Assembly: GCA_031396305.1 (NCBI GenBank)
Contig: JANNKM010000269.1
Coordinates: 1 to 9,456, forward strand
Length of the DNA stretch: 9,456 bases
Origin: JAEMQF01 sp031396305
GTDB lineage: Bacteria; Pseudomonadota; Gammaproteobacteria; Burkholderiales; Burkholderiaceae_C
Direction of reading: 5' to 3'
Made by a program: the position numbers and the translations under genes. Positions 1 to 6,277 of the stretch are shown here, one piece after another. The stretch's first letter is position 1. Every line of letters starts with the position of its first letter. The notes beneath the pieces are model-generated. The model was not told where the DNA came from and did not search any database. It was given only the letters and a program-made list of their open reading frames with translations.

Positions 1-1577
1 ACGCCGAACGCCACCATGGCGAGCAGCAGATCGTGTCGCGCCGCGTCGAGGGTGACATCCACCGTCAGACCTATCGCGAACTGGCGCAGCGGTCGCGCCG
101 CATGGCGAACGCGATTTCAGCCCTGGGCGTCCAGCCCGGCGCGCGGGTGGCCACCCTGGCCTGGAACGGCCACCGCCATCTGGAGTTGTACTACGCGGTG
201 TCGGGTTCAGCGGCGGTGCTGCACACCCTCAACCCGCGCCTGCACCCCGACCAGGTGGTCTACATCGCCGATCACGCCGAGGACCAGGTGCTGTTCTTCG
301 ACCTGACCTTCCTGCCGATCATCGAGGCCGTGGCGGGGCGGCTGAAGACAGTGCGCCATCTGGTCGCGATGACGGATCGCGCCCACATGCCCGCTTCCGT
401 GAAGCTGCCCGATCTGCTGTGCTACGAAGACCTGCTCGAGGCGCAGAACGACCAGTATCAGTGGCCGAGTTTCGACGAGAACACCGCGTCGTCGCTGTGC
501 TACACCTCGGGCACCACCGGCAACCCCAAGGGCGTGCTGTACAGCCACCGTTCCACCGTGCTGCACACCTATGCCGCGGCGCTGCCCGACGCGCTGAACC
601 TGTCGGCGCGCGATGTCGTGCTGCCGGTGGTGCCGATGTTCCACGTCAACGCCTGGGGCCTGCCGTACGCGGCGTGCATGACCGGCGCGCGGCTCGTCTT
701 CCCCGGGCCGGGGCTGGACGGCAAATCACTTCACGAGTTGTTCGAAGCAGAACGCGTCACCGTCTCGGCCGGTGTGCCGACGGTCTGGCAGGGGCTGCTG
801 ACCTATGTCGAGGCGAACGGCCTGAAGTTCAGCACGATGAAGCGCACCATCATCGGCGGCTCGGCGTGCCCGCCGGCGATGATGCGTGCCTTTCAGCAGC
901 GCTACGACGTGCAGGTACTGCACGCCTGGGGCATGACCGAGATGAGCCCGCTGGGCACGGCTTGCACGCTCAAGCCCAAGCACGAGCCCATGAGCGCCGA
1001 CGAGCGCATGGCGGTGCAGGCCAAGCAGGGGCGCGCGGTGTTCGGCGTCGATATGAAGATCGTCGGCGAAGACGGGCGAGAGTTACCGCACGACGGCAAG
1101 GCCTCGGGCGAACTGCTGGTGCGCGGGCCGTGGATCATCTCGCAATACTTCAAGGGCGAAGGCGGCGATCCACTGGTCAACGGTTGGTTCCCGACCGGCG
1201 ACGTGAGCACCATCGACCCCGACGGCTACATGCAGATCACCGATCGGAGCAAGGACGTGATCAAGTCCGGCGGCGAGTGGATCGGCTCGATCGACCTCGA
1301 GAACATCGCGATGGCGCACCCGGCGGTGGCGATGGCCGCGTGCATCGGCGCCAAACATCCGAAGTGGGACGAGCGCCCGTTGCTGGTGGTGGTGAAGAAG
1401 CCCGGCGCCGACGTGACGCGCGACGAGCTGATCAAGTTCTACGAGGGCAGAATCGCCAAATGGTGGACCCCCGACGACGTGGTCTTCGTCGACGCGATTC
1501 CGCTCGGCGCCACCGGCAAGATGCAGAAGAACAAGCTGCGCGAACAATTCGCCGACCACAAGCTGCCCACGGCTTGA
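1..1577 (+). CDS. Medium/long-chain acyl-CoA ligase (AlkK-like AMP-binding enzyme), 5' partial
   Basis: Adenylate-forming enzyme that activates a carboxylic acid, probably a fatty acid, with ATP and then CoA. The reading frame is open back to base 3, and residues encoded before the GTG at 33 (HHGEQQI) fit the family N-terminus, so the true start lies upstream and about 20 residues are missing. Counting from the GTG, the P-loop-like motif YTSGTTGNPKGV is at residues 157-168. The aromatic/acidic core HAWGMTEMSPLG follows, then GWFPTGD and DRSKDVIKSGGEWI, and the C-terminal PLGATGKMQKNKLR carries the probable catalytic lysine. The order and near-complete length match AlkK-type acyl-CoA synthetases. 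The stop TGA is 22 bp before the next gene, which suggests co-transcription. The exact substrate cannot be read from sequence. An ATG at 16 belongs to another frame and is not its start. Confidence 0.93.
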   Translation, partial: AERHHGEQQIVSRRVEGDIHRQTYRELAQRSRRMANAISALGVQPGARVATLAWNGHRHLELYYAVSGSAAVLHTLNPRLHPDQVVYIADHAEDQVLFFDLTFLPIIEAVAGRLKTVRHLVAMTDRAHMPASVKLPDLLCYEDLLEAQNDQYQWPSFDENTASSLCYTSGTTGNPKGVLYSHRSTVLHTYAAALPDALNLSARDVVLPVVPMFHVNAWGLPYAACMTGARLVFPGPGLDGKSLHELFEAERVTVSAGVPTVWQGLLTYVEANGLKFSTMKRTIIGGSACPPAMMRAFQQRYDVQVLHAWGMTEMSPLGTACTLKPKHEPMSADERMAVQAKQGRAVFGVDMKIVGEDGRELPHDGKASGELLVRGPWIISQYFKGEGGDPLVNGWFPTGDVSTIDPDGYMQITDRSKDVIKSGGEWIGSIDLENIAMAHPAVAMAACIGAKHPKWDERPLLVVVKKPGADVTRDELIKFYEGRIAKWWTPDDVVFVDAIPLGATGKMQKNKLREQFADHKLPTA

Positions 1578-1599
1578 ACGTCTGACCCGCCCGTTGCAC

Positions 1600-2619
1600 A
1601 TGACCACCCTCTCGGCCAGCTTTGGCCAAGCGCAGGCGCGCACGTTGTTTCCCGGCGTGCTGGCGTGCGCCGTCGTCGCCGCGGCATCGACCTTTCTGTC
1701 GGAGCACTACGGCGCGCCGGTGATGCTGTTCGCGCTGCTGCTCGGCATGGCGATGAACTTCCTGTCGGGCGAGGGGCCTTGCGCCGCGGGCATCGAGTTC
1801 ACCGCGCGCCAAGTGCTGCGCATCGGTGTCGCGCTGCTCGGGCTGCGCATCACGGTGGGCCAGATCGCCGAGCTGGGCTGGCAGCCGGTGGCGATCGTCG
1901 TCGTGTCGGTGGTGTTGACGATCGGCGTGTCGATGCTGCTGGCCAAGCTGATGGGCTTCCAGAGCCTGTTCGGCCTGCTCAGCGGCGGCGCGACCGCGAT
2001 CTGCGGCGCGTCGGCGGCGCTGGCGCTGGCCGCCGCGCTGCCGGCGCACCCGGGCAAAGAGCGCGCGACGCTGTTCACCGTGGTCGGTGTGTCCGTGCTG
2101 TCGACCTTGACGATGATCGTCTACCCGATGCTCGCGCACGCGATCGGCCTGGACGCCCGCCTGGCCGGAGTCTTTCTCGGCGCGACGATCCACGACGTGG
2201 CACAGGTGGTCGGCGCGGGCTACAGCATGTCGCACGAAACCGGCGACGTGGCCACCTTCGTCAAGCTGATGCGCGTGGCGATGCTGGTGCCGGTGATCGT
2301 GTTCGCGGTGCTGCTCACGCGCGCAAGAGTCAATGCCGGCAGCGCCGCCAGCGGCCCGCGCCCGCCTCTGCTGCCATGGTTCGCGGTCGCCTTCGCGGTG
2401 CTGGTGGCAATCAACAGCACCGGCTGGCTGCCGGGCGCGGTGGCCCAGGCCGGCAGCGAGTTTTCGCGCTCGTGCCTGGTCGCCGCGATCGCCGGCATCG
2501 GCATGAAGACACAACTGAAGGAACTCGCCACCGTGGGTGTGAAGCCCGTTGTGCTGATGCTCGGCGAGACCGTTTTTCTGGCAGCGCTCGTACTGGCGCT
2601 GCTGCACTGGGCGCCTTGA
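1600..2619 (+). CDS. yeiH: YeiH/UPF0324-family integral membrane protein (putative sulfate exporter family)
   Basis: A 339-residue polytopic inner-membrane protein with roughly ten hydrophobic segments. Family hallmarks seen are GGATAICGASAA near residues 129-140 and GATIHDVAQVVGAG near 194-207, followed by the VKLMRVAMLVPVI segment and a C-terminal IGMKT..L region. Length fits the family (about 330-350). Members are labelled putative sulfate exporters because some sit beside sulfonate-degradation genes, but transport has rarely been shown and no sulfonate enzyme is visible here. I chose the ATG at 1600 over the in-frame TTG at 1594. No clear Shine-Dalgarno precedes it, consistent with translation from the same mRNA as the ligase 22 bp upstream. 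Family call is firm, function is not. Confidence 0.92.
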   Translation: MTTLSASFGQAQARTLFPGVLACAVVAAASTFLSEHYGAPVMLFALLLGMAMNFLSGEGPCAAGIEFTARQVLRIGVALLGLRITVGQIAELGWQPVAIVVVSVVLTIGVSMLLAKLMGFQSLFGLLSGGATAICGASAALALAAALPAHPGKERATLFTVVGVSVLSTLTMIVYPMLAHAIGLDARLAGVFLGATIHDVAQVVGAGYSMSHETGDVATFVKLMRVAMLVPVIVFAVLLTRARVNAGSAASGPRPPLLPWFAVAFAVLVAINSTGWLPGAVAQAGSEFSRSCLVAAIAGIGMKTQLKELATVGVKPVVLMLGETVFLAALVLALLHWAP

Positions 2620-2640
2620 CGGAGTCCACATCCGCCCCAA

Positions 2641-2656
2641 GCCGGCAAACGCCGGC
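2641..2656. repeat. Short self-complementary repeat, GCCGGC-AAAC-GCCGGC
   Basis: Two copies of the palindrome GCCGGC separated by AAAC lie between yeiH and the receptor gene. They could form a 6-bp GC hairpin with a four-base loop, but no T-run follows, so a classical terminator is not supported. It could act as an mRNA processing or stabilising element in the 69-bp gap, or be chance in GC-rich DNA. Confidence 0.3.
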
Positions 2657-2674
2657 AGACGCTGGCCGCCGACA

Positions 2675-2681
2675 AAAGGAG
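2675..2681 (+). promoter_or_regulatory. Strong ribosome binding site for the Bug receptor gene
   Basis: AAAGGAG lies 7 bases before the ATG at 2689. It is the strongest Shine-Dalgarno on the + strand of this window and fixes the start. Strong initiation suits an abundant periplasmic binding protein. Confidence 0.75.
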
Positions 2682-2688
2682 TTGATTC

Positions 2689-3690
2689 ATGAAATGCCAC
2701 CACGACTTTGCGTGCCTGCTTCGCACGGCTGCCGCGACAAGCGCCGTCGCGCTGAGCCTGTTTGCGCCGCAGGCGCAGGCTCAGGCGACGAAGTGGCCCG
2801 AAAAGCCCGTGCGCATCGTCGCCGCCGGCCCTGCGGGTGGCTCCGCCGACATCGTCGCGCGGCTGCTCGCCGACCAGTTGTCCAAGCAGATCGGGCAGAC
2901 CGTGATCGTCGACCCCAAGCCGGGCGCCGGGGGCGTGCTCGCCGTCAACGAACTGTCATTGGCGCCGCGCGACGGCCACACGCTGCTGGTGGGCGTGAAC
3001 TCGCTGGTCAGCGAGATTCCGCATATCCTGAAGCTGCCGGTCGTGATGGCCAACGAGATCAAGCCGCTCGTCGAAGTGGCGCGCGGCGGGCTCGTGATGG
3101 TGGGCAACAACGCGCTGCCCGCCAAGACCTTGCCCGAGCTGATCACCCACGTGAAGGCGAACCCGGGCAAGGTCAACTTCGCCTCGTACACGGCGGGTAC
3201 GCTGTCGCACGTGATGGGGCTGCAGCTCAACAAGGCGGCCGGCATCGACATGCTGCACGTCGGCTACAAGGGCTCGACGCCGGCGCTGCAGGACGTGATG
3301 GGCGGCCATGTGCAGCTGATGTTCGACGGCATGGCGACGTCGATCCCGCTGCTCAAGGGCGGCAAGATCAAGGCCTTCGCGGTCTCGACGCCCAAGCGTT
3401 TCCCGCTCCTGCCCGACGTGCCGACCTTCACCGAGCTTGGCTATCCGCAGCTCGAGGCCATCGCGTGGATGGGGCTGTGGGTCAAGCCCGACCTGCCCGC
3501 CGCGCTGCAGGCGCAGATCCGCGAAGCGGCGCTGAAGGCGCTGGCCCAACCCGGCGCGCGCGAGCGGCTGCAAGAGGTCGGCTTCGAACCCGGCCAGCCG
3601 CGCACGCCCGACGAACTGATTGCTTCGCTGAAACGCGACTACGAGCGCGTCGGTGCCGTGCTGAAGTCGATCGGGTTCAAGCCGGAGTAG
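2689..3690 (+). CDS. Bug/TctC-family periplasmic solute-binding receptor
   Basis: A 333-residue extracytoplasmic binding protein of the tripartite tricarboxylate transporter (TctC/Bug) type, which captures small carboxylates in the periplasm. Residues 1-31 form a signal peptide: positive start, hydrophobic stretch near 12-26, and a likely cleavage after the AQA at 29-31. The mature part begins with the family pattern WPEKPVRIVAAGPAGGSADI (36-54). PKPGAGG follows (76-82), then RDGHTLLVG (94-102), HVGYKGSTPALQDVMGGHVQ (190-209) and LPDVPTFTELGYP (241-253). Length and motif order are complete. No tctA/tctB membrane subunits are nearby, so it is an orphan receptor, as is common in Burkholderiales. 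The ligand is unknown. Its neighbours (acyl-CoA ligase, YeiH) make a carboxylate or sulfonate conceivable, but that is inference. Confidence 0.93.
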   Translation: MKCHHDFACLLRTAAATSAVALSLFAPQAQAQATKWPEKPVRIVAAGPAGGSADIVARLLADQLSKQIGQTVIVDPKPGAGGVLAVNELSLAPRDGHTLLVGVNSLVSEIPHILKLPVVMANEIKPLVEVARGGLVMVGNNALPAKTLPELITHVKANPGKVNFASYTAGTLSHVMGLQLNKAAGIDMLHVGYKGSTPALQDVMGGHVQLMFDGMATSIPLLKGGKIKAFAVSTPKRFPLLPDVPTFTELGYPQLEAIAWMGLWVKPDLPAALQAQIREAALKALAQPGARERLQEVGFEPGQPRTPDELIASLKRDYERVGAVLKSIGFKPE

Positions 3691-3784
3691 GGATGGCGCG
3701 GCGGCCGCGATCCGCCGGCATGACGCTCATCGGCACCTGACTCGCGCGCGCGGAGATGACGCGCACGCCTTGCGACGGCAGCAT

Positions 3785-3815
3785 CGATGGCATCGCTTTT
3801 TGATATCATCCGCAC
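3785..3815 (+). promoter_or_regulatory. Putative promoter/operator of hicAB
   Basis: An AT-rich island in GC-rich surroundings directly before hicA. It holds the 11-base inverted repeat CGATG-G-CATCG (3785-3795), a T5 run (3797-3801), and the perfect palindrome TGATATCA (3801-3808), which overlaps a -10-like TATCAT (3804-3809). A start site 6-7 bases further on would fall on the GTG at 3816, giving a leaderless or nearly leaderless mRNA. No good -35 is seen, which suits a weak or activator/repressor-controlled promoter. HicB proteins with an RHH domain commonly bind palindromes in their own promoter; the assignment here is inferred. Confidence 0.45.
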
Positions 3816-4070
3816 GTGAACAGCGCGCACCGAAAGACCTTGGCCGCCGTGTTCGCCGACCCGGTGAACGGGGCGCTGGAATGGCGGCGCATCGAAGCGC
3901 TTTTGATGGCGGTGGGTTGCATCAGGGTGGAAGGCTCGGGCTCGTCGGTTTCATTCGAGTTCCAAGGCAAGCGGGTCCGTTTCCACAGGCCACACCCGAA
4001 CAAGGAGGCGCTTCGGTATCGGGTTCTGGACGCGCGAAGTTTCTTCATTTCCATTGGGGTACAACCATGA
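3816..4070 (+). CDS. hicA: HicA-family toxin, variant lacking the usual catalytic histidine
   Basis: An 84-residue HicA-type protein. HicA toxins are small double-stranded-RNA-binding-fold mRNA interferases held inactive by HicB. The start is GTG at 3816, since MNSAHRKTL agrees with the N-terminus I know for this longer HicA subgroup. Core features are LEWRRIEALLMAVGC (21-35), the strand EGSGSSVSFEFQGKRVRF (39-56) and HRPHPNKEALRYRV (57-70). Canonical short HicA has a glycine-serine-x-histidine active site at the first strand. Here that place reads GSGSSVSF, with no histidine, while H57 and H60 of the HRPHP motif remain. Its stop overlaps the hicB start (ATGA), the expected arrangement. Family and pairing are clear; whether it cleaves RNA is uncertain. 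Confidence 0.85.
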   Translation: MNSAHRKTLAAVFADPVNGALEWRRIEALLMAVGCIRVEGSGSSVSFEFQGKRVRFHRPHPNKEALRYRVLDARSFFISIGVQP

Positions 4071-4402
4071 AGGCCATGAGCTACAACGGCTACAGCGCAC
4101 GTGTCGAATTCGACGCCGAGGACCGCATTTTTGTGGGCCACCTCGCAGGCATTCGCGACATCGTCGGCTTCCATGGCGCTTCGGTCGACGAGTTGGAAGC
4201 CGCGTTCCATGAAGCCGTGGACGACTACCTTGCCGCCTGCAAGAAGCTGAAGCAGTCGCCGAATCGGCCCGTGTCCGGCCGGGTCATGCTTCGCCTGCCG
4301 CCGGAGGTGCACGCGCGCGCGCGGGCCGCCGCCGAGGTCAACGGCATGAGTTTCAACCAATGGGCGGCGAAGGCGCTGGAACTGGCCGCGCAAGCAAGCT
4401 GA
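4067..4402 (+). CDS. hicB: HicB-family antitoxin
   Basis: A 111-residue antitoxin that should bind and neutralise HicA and repress the operon. Residues 4-60 form the degenerate RNase H-like HicB domain: YNGYSARVEFDAEDRIFVGH, then AGIRDIVGFHGASVDELEAAFHEAVDDY. Residues 70-107 are a ribbon-helix-helix DNA-binding domain (SGRVMLRLPPEVHARARAAA...NGMSFNQWAAKAL). The start ATG at 4067 overlaps the hicA stop by four bases, with GGGG at 4056-4059 as a fair Shine-Dalgarno. The frame is open further upstream to 3770, but that part reads as shadow of hicA. The intact domains suggest a functional pair. Confidence 0.9.
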   Translation: MKAMSYNGYSARVEFDAEDRIFVGHLAGIRDIVGFHGASVDELEAAFHEAVDDYLAACKKLKQSPNRPVSGRVMLRLPPEVHARARAAAEVNGMSFNQWAAKALELAAQAS

Positions 4403-4559
4403 GCGTCCTCCCATCGGTCAGCGGTCGTTGCGAGCGGATGCGCGGCGAGCTTTGGACCCCGCCAGGGAACAAGTGATCGTCCGTGCTCGAGCGCACCTCG
4501 CGTCGCCGTGGTTCGCAGCGGCCGGGCACACTCCCGGATCAGCCAACGGTGTCCACTCC
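4403..4559. other. Intergenic spacer without recognised features
   Basis: 157 bases between hicB and the DUF6880-like gene. The downstream frame is open through it from a TTG at 4428, but the extra residues (about 44) do not look like the family N-terminus. No promoter, terminator or RNA gene is apparent. Confidence 0.5.
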
Positions 4560-5372
4560 ATGCCGCGAACACCTCCCGAGGACCTGCAGACCTTTCTCCA
4601 GCGCCAGGATGCATCGACCCTCGCGGCTGTCCTGCTTGAACTGGCCGGGGATCACGAGGCCGTCAAGGCCCGCCTGACGCGCCTGCAGCTCGCCGACCGG
4701 CCGGACAAGCTGGCGGCTGGGTTTCGCAAGTCGCTGAACGGCTGGCGCCGGTCGAGGCGGTTCATGGTGGGCGGTGAGGCCCGGCAGTTTGGCCGTGCGC
4801 TCGAAGCCTGGCTCGACCAAGTCGCGCGCGAGCTGATGCCCAAGGCGCCGCCGACAGCGCTGGAGCTGTTCCAAGCCTTCATCGAGGCCGACGCCGTGTT
4901 CTTCGAGTGCGCCGATGATTCGGACGGCGCGGTCGGCGATGCGGTTCGCTCGGGATGCCGATACTGGCTGCAGGCTGCATCGAGATGCGAGACGCCCCCG
5001 GGCGAATGGCCGGGCCGGGTGGTCGACTTGTTCGCCGCCGATGCCTACGGTGCGCGTGAAGAGCTGCTGCGTCGCGCCGACGTGTTGTTCGACGAGGCGG
5101 GGCTGCGCGGTCTGGTTTCCCTGTTCGAGGCCCGCATGACGCAGGCACTGGGCGGCGCTTCATCGGCGGGCCGGCAGTCCCCCGAGGTCTCCCGTGCCTC
5201 GGCGGCGCTGTCGCTGCTCTCCGAAGCCTTGCGCGACCCCGATGTGAAGGTCAGGGCCGTGAAGCGTTACAGCCCCGAACCCAACCCCGTGCAGCGGATG
5301 GGGTGTGCTTTGTGTGGACCGAGGCGGGACCGGCCGATGTCGAGATCGTGGACTATCACTGAAGGGAAATGA
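4560..5372 (+). CDS. DUF6880-like protein, 3'-truncated with an aberrant tail
   Basis: A 270-residue soluble, helix-rich protein. The start ATG at 4560 gives MPRTPPEDLQTFLQRQDAST, which resembles the family N-terminus better than the TTG at 4428. Recognised stretches are ADRPDKLAAGFRKSLNGWRR (45-64), FGRALEAWLDQVARELMPK (77-95), FIEADAVFFECADDSDGAVG (107-126), YGAREELLRRADVLFDE (163-179) and ALSLLSEALRDPDVKVRAV (216-234). Family-like sequence runs to PNPVQR (241-246, ending at 5297). The last 24 residues are out-of-frame translation of a HigB remnant. Family members are, from memory, clearly longer (over 400 residues), so this is a fragment of about half length. The function of the family is unknown to me. 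It may still be translated, since the ORF ends at 5372. Confidence 0.7.
   Translation: MPRTPPEDLQTFLQRQDASTLAAVLLELAGDHEAVKARLTRLQLADRPDKLAAGFRKSLNGWRRSRRFMVGGEARQFGRALEAWLDQVARELMPKAPPTALELFQAFIEADAVFFECADDSDGAVGDAVRSGCRYWLQAASRCETPPGEWPGRVVDLFAADAYGAREELLRRADVLFDEAGLRGLVSLFEARMTQALGGASSAGRQSPEVSRASAALSLLSEALRDPDVKVRAVKRYSPEPNPVQRMGCALCGPRRDRPMSRSWTITEGK
5300..5362 (+). pseudogene. Remnant of a HigB/RelE-type toxin (C-terminal end only)
   Basis: In a frame different from the DUF6880-like ORF, bases 5303-5362 encode VCFVWTEAGPADVEIVDYH and a TGA stop. This is the C-terminal signature of HigB-type plasmid-maintenance killer proteins, which normally reads x-R-I-C-F-x-W...ADVEIVDYH at the very end of about 90 residues. 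Only this last strand survives. Upstream codons (A-D-G) do not continue the homology, so the break lies near 5298-5302, exactly where the DUF6880 similarity ends. It cannot make a toxin. It is paired with a HigA start 12 bases downstream, as in intact higBA operons. Confidence 0.75.
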
Positions 5373-5464
5373 GCATGGGTCGAGCTGTCAATCGCATGCG
5401 CGCGGTGCATCCGGGCGGGACATCGCTCGAAAAGTGCTTCCTCGGGATTCGACACGATCTCTAG
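5369..5464 (+). pseudogene. Remnant of a HigA antitoxin (N-terminal end only)
   Basis: A 31-codon frame begins with ATG at 5369 or, more likely, ATG at 5375, which has AGGGA 8 bases before it. Its residues GRAVNRMRAVHPGG resemble the HigA N-terminus (xNPMRPVHPGEILREE), which precedes the XRE-type helix-turn-helix. The resemblance stops at the GG codons near 5419, and the frame ends at TAG 5462-5464. The DNA-binding domain is absent. Position and spacing after the HigB stop fit a higBA operon cut at both ends. Confidence 0.6.
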
Positions 5465-5565
5465 AGGGCATATTCGGCAAGCCCAAACGAGCGGTGAGCA
5501 TCGAGGCGATGAACACCGCTATCGCGCGCCGTGGCGCCTCGACGCGAGGATCGCGCCCAGAGTAA
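5419..5565 (+). pseudogene. Remnant of an AbrB/SpoVT-type antitoxin (C-terminal half)
   Basis: In a third frame, bases 5419-5565 encode DIARKVLPRDSTRSLEGIF followed by GKPKRAVSIEAMNTAIARRG and a TAA stop after 48 codons. ARKVLPRD matches the end of the swapped-hairpin AbrB domain in VapB-like antitoxins. The following segment resembles the toxin-binding tail with the xVSxExMxxAIA pattern. The N-terminal DNA-binding half is missing: the sequence before 5419 is the HigA remnant in another frame. No PIN-type toxin follows on this strand. The frame is open upstream to 5305, but that extension is shadow. The protein would not bind DNA as expected. Confidence 0.6.
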
Positions 5566-5577
5566 CGTGTCAGCGGT

Positions 5578-5988
5578 TCAAGGCAAAAAGTCTTCCAGCC
5601 GCTGACCGCAGCGCAGCCCATCGATCTGGGCAAAGTGTGCATCGCGCGTCAGCAGAGCGGCGCCATGCTCGAGCGCGCTGGCAGCGATCCACAAGTCGTT
5701 GGTCGGGATCGGCTGGCCTTTGCGCCGCAAGCCCGAATAGACCAGCGCATAACTGTCGGCGGTTTGCGCCGTGACGGGCACGACCTCGACACGCGGCGAG
5801 TCGAGGAAGCGCGCCAGCTCCGCCCGGTTCTTCGCCTCACGCGACCCGGCGGCGAAGCCGCCGAGCAGTTCGCCCAGCACGATGCTGTTCAGGCCTATCC
5901 GCTCGGCGTGTGCCACCACTTCGACCACAGCAGCCTCGCCGAGCATGAAGGCCGTGTAGGCGTTGGTGTCGAGCAGGATCGGGCGCAT
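5578..5988 (-). CDS. vapC: VapC-type PIN-domain ribonuclease toxin
   Basis: A 136-residue PIN-domain toxin, a Mg-dependent endoribonuclease family usually cutting tRNA or rRNA. The acidic site is complete: D7 in ILLDTNAYTAF, E40 in SIVLGELLGGF, D98 in PTNDLWIAASALEHG and D116 in LLTRDAHF. Length and layout fit VapC. The ATG at 5988 lies 3 bases after the antitoxin stop, so the two are translationally coupled. The gene points toward the + strand relics and ends 12 bases from the AbrB remnant, so the two convergent units abut. Nothing indicates inactivation. Confidence 0.92.
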   Translation of the reverse strand: MRPILLDTNAYTAFMLGEAAVVEVVAHAERIGLNSIVLGELLGGFAAGSREAKNRAELARFLDSPRVEVVPVTAQTADSYALVYSGLRRKGQPIPTNDLWIAASALEHGAALLTRDAHFAQIDGLRCGQRLEDFLP

Positions 5989-5991
5989 CGC

Positions 5992-6252
5992 CTACTTCCA
6001 GAGCTTGGCGTCGACCTTGCTGAACGCTGCTGTCGCACGCTCGAATTCGGTGGCGTCGCTCTTGCGCCAACTTCCGGCCAGGGCGTCGAGGTCATCGTGC
6101 CGGGTCAGGGCCGGTTTGGCACGCCGAAGGCCCAGCCCTTGTTCGATCAGTCGCAGCACCAGCGTGTTGACGCTGGCGTTTTCCTTGGCAGCGCGTTTCT
6201 TGAGTGCAGCGAGCGCCTTGTCATCGAGGCCGCGGATGCTGAGGTTGGTCAT
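5992..6252 (-). CDS. vapB: FitA/VapB-like ribbon-helix-helix antitoxin
   Basis: An 86-residue antitoxin. Residues 1-43 (MTNLSIRGLDDKALAALKKR...ENASVNTLVLRLIEQGL) are a ribbon-helix-helix domain of the FitA type, with a short first strand for DNA binding. Residues 52-86 (HDDLDALAGSW...FERATAAFSKVDAKLWK) are the typical tail that blocks the PIN toxin. The ATG at 6252 is chosen because the family begins there. The frame stays open up to 6378, but the added residues are not antitoxin-like. It is the first gene of the pair with vapC and probably represses it. Confidence 0.88.
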   Translation of the reverse strand: MTNLSIRGLDDKALAALKKRAAKENASVNTLVLRLIEQGLGLRRAKPALTRHDDLDALAGSWRKSDATEFERATAAFSKVDAKLWK

Positions 6253-6277
6253 GATGTCAATGATGCGTTCATGATGC
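6247..6277 (-). promoter_or_regulatory. Putative operator: 11-base direct repeats at the vapB start
   Basis: On the + strand, GTCAATGATGC (6256-6266) and GTTCATGATGC (6267-6277) are adjacent 11-base repeats. A third partial copy, GGTCATGAT (6247-6255), overlaps the vapB start codon. Two TCATGA palindromes lie exactly 20 bases apart (6249-6254 and 6269-6274), about two helical turns. Such phased sites are what dimers of ribbon-helix-helix antitoxins bind, so autorepression here is likely but inferred. Confidence 0.45.

Noticed and set aside
1432..2703. A 423-codon open frame on the - strand
   Set aside because: His/Arg/Gln-rich antisense translation of yeiH, typical of high-GC DNA.
3697..3720. 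GC hairpin (GGCGG...CCGCC) as terminator after the Bug gene
   Set aside because: Five-base stem with no following T-run; such pairings are common by chance at this GC content.
1665..3740. A 691-codon open frame on the + strand across yeiH and the Bug gene
   Set aside because: Arg/Ala/Gly-rich shadow of two well-recognised genes; no family-like sequence.
5560..5580. Possible integron attC site (TAAC...GTTC) next to the TA relics
   Set aside because: The core GTTRRRY and inverse core RYYYAAC are not satisfied and no imperfect palindrome of attC size is seen.
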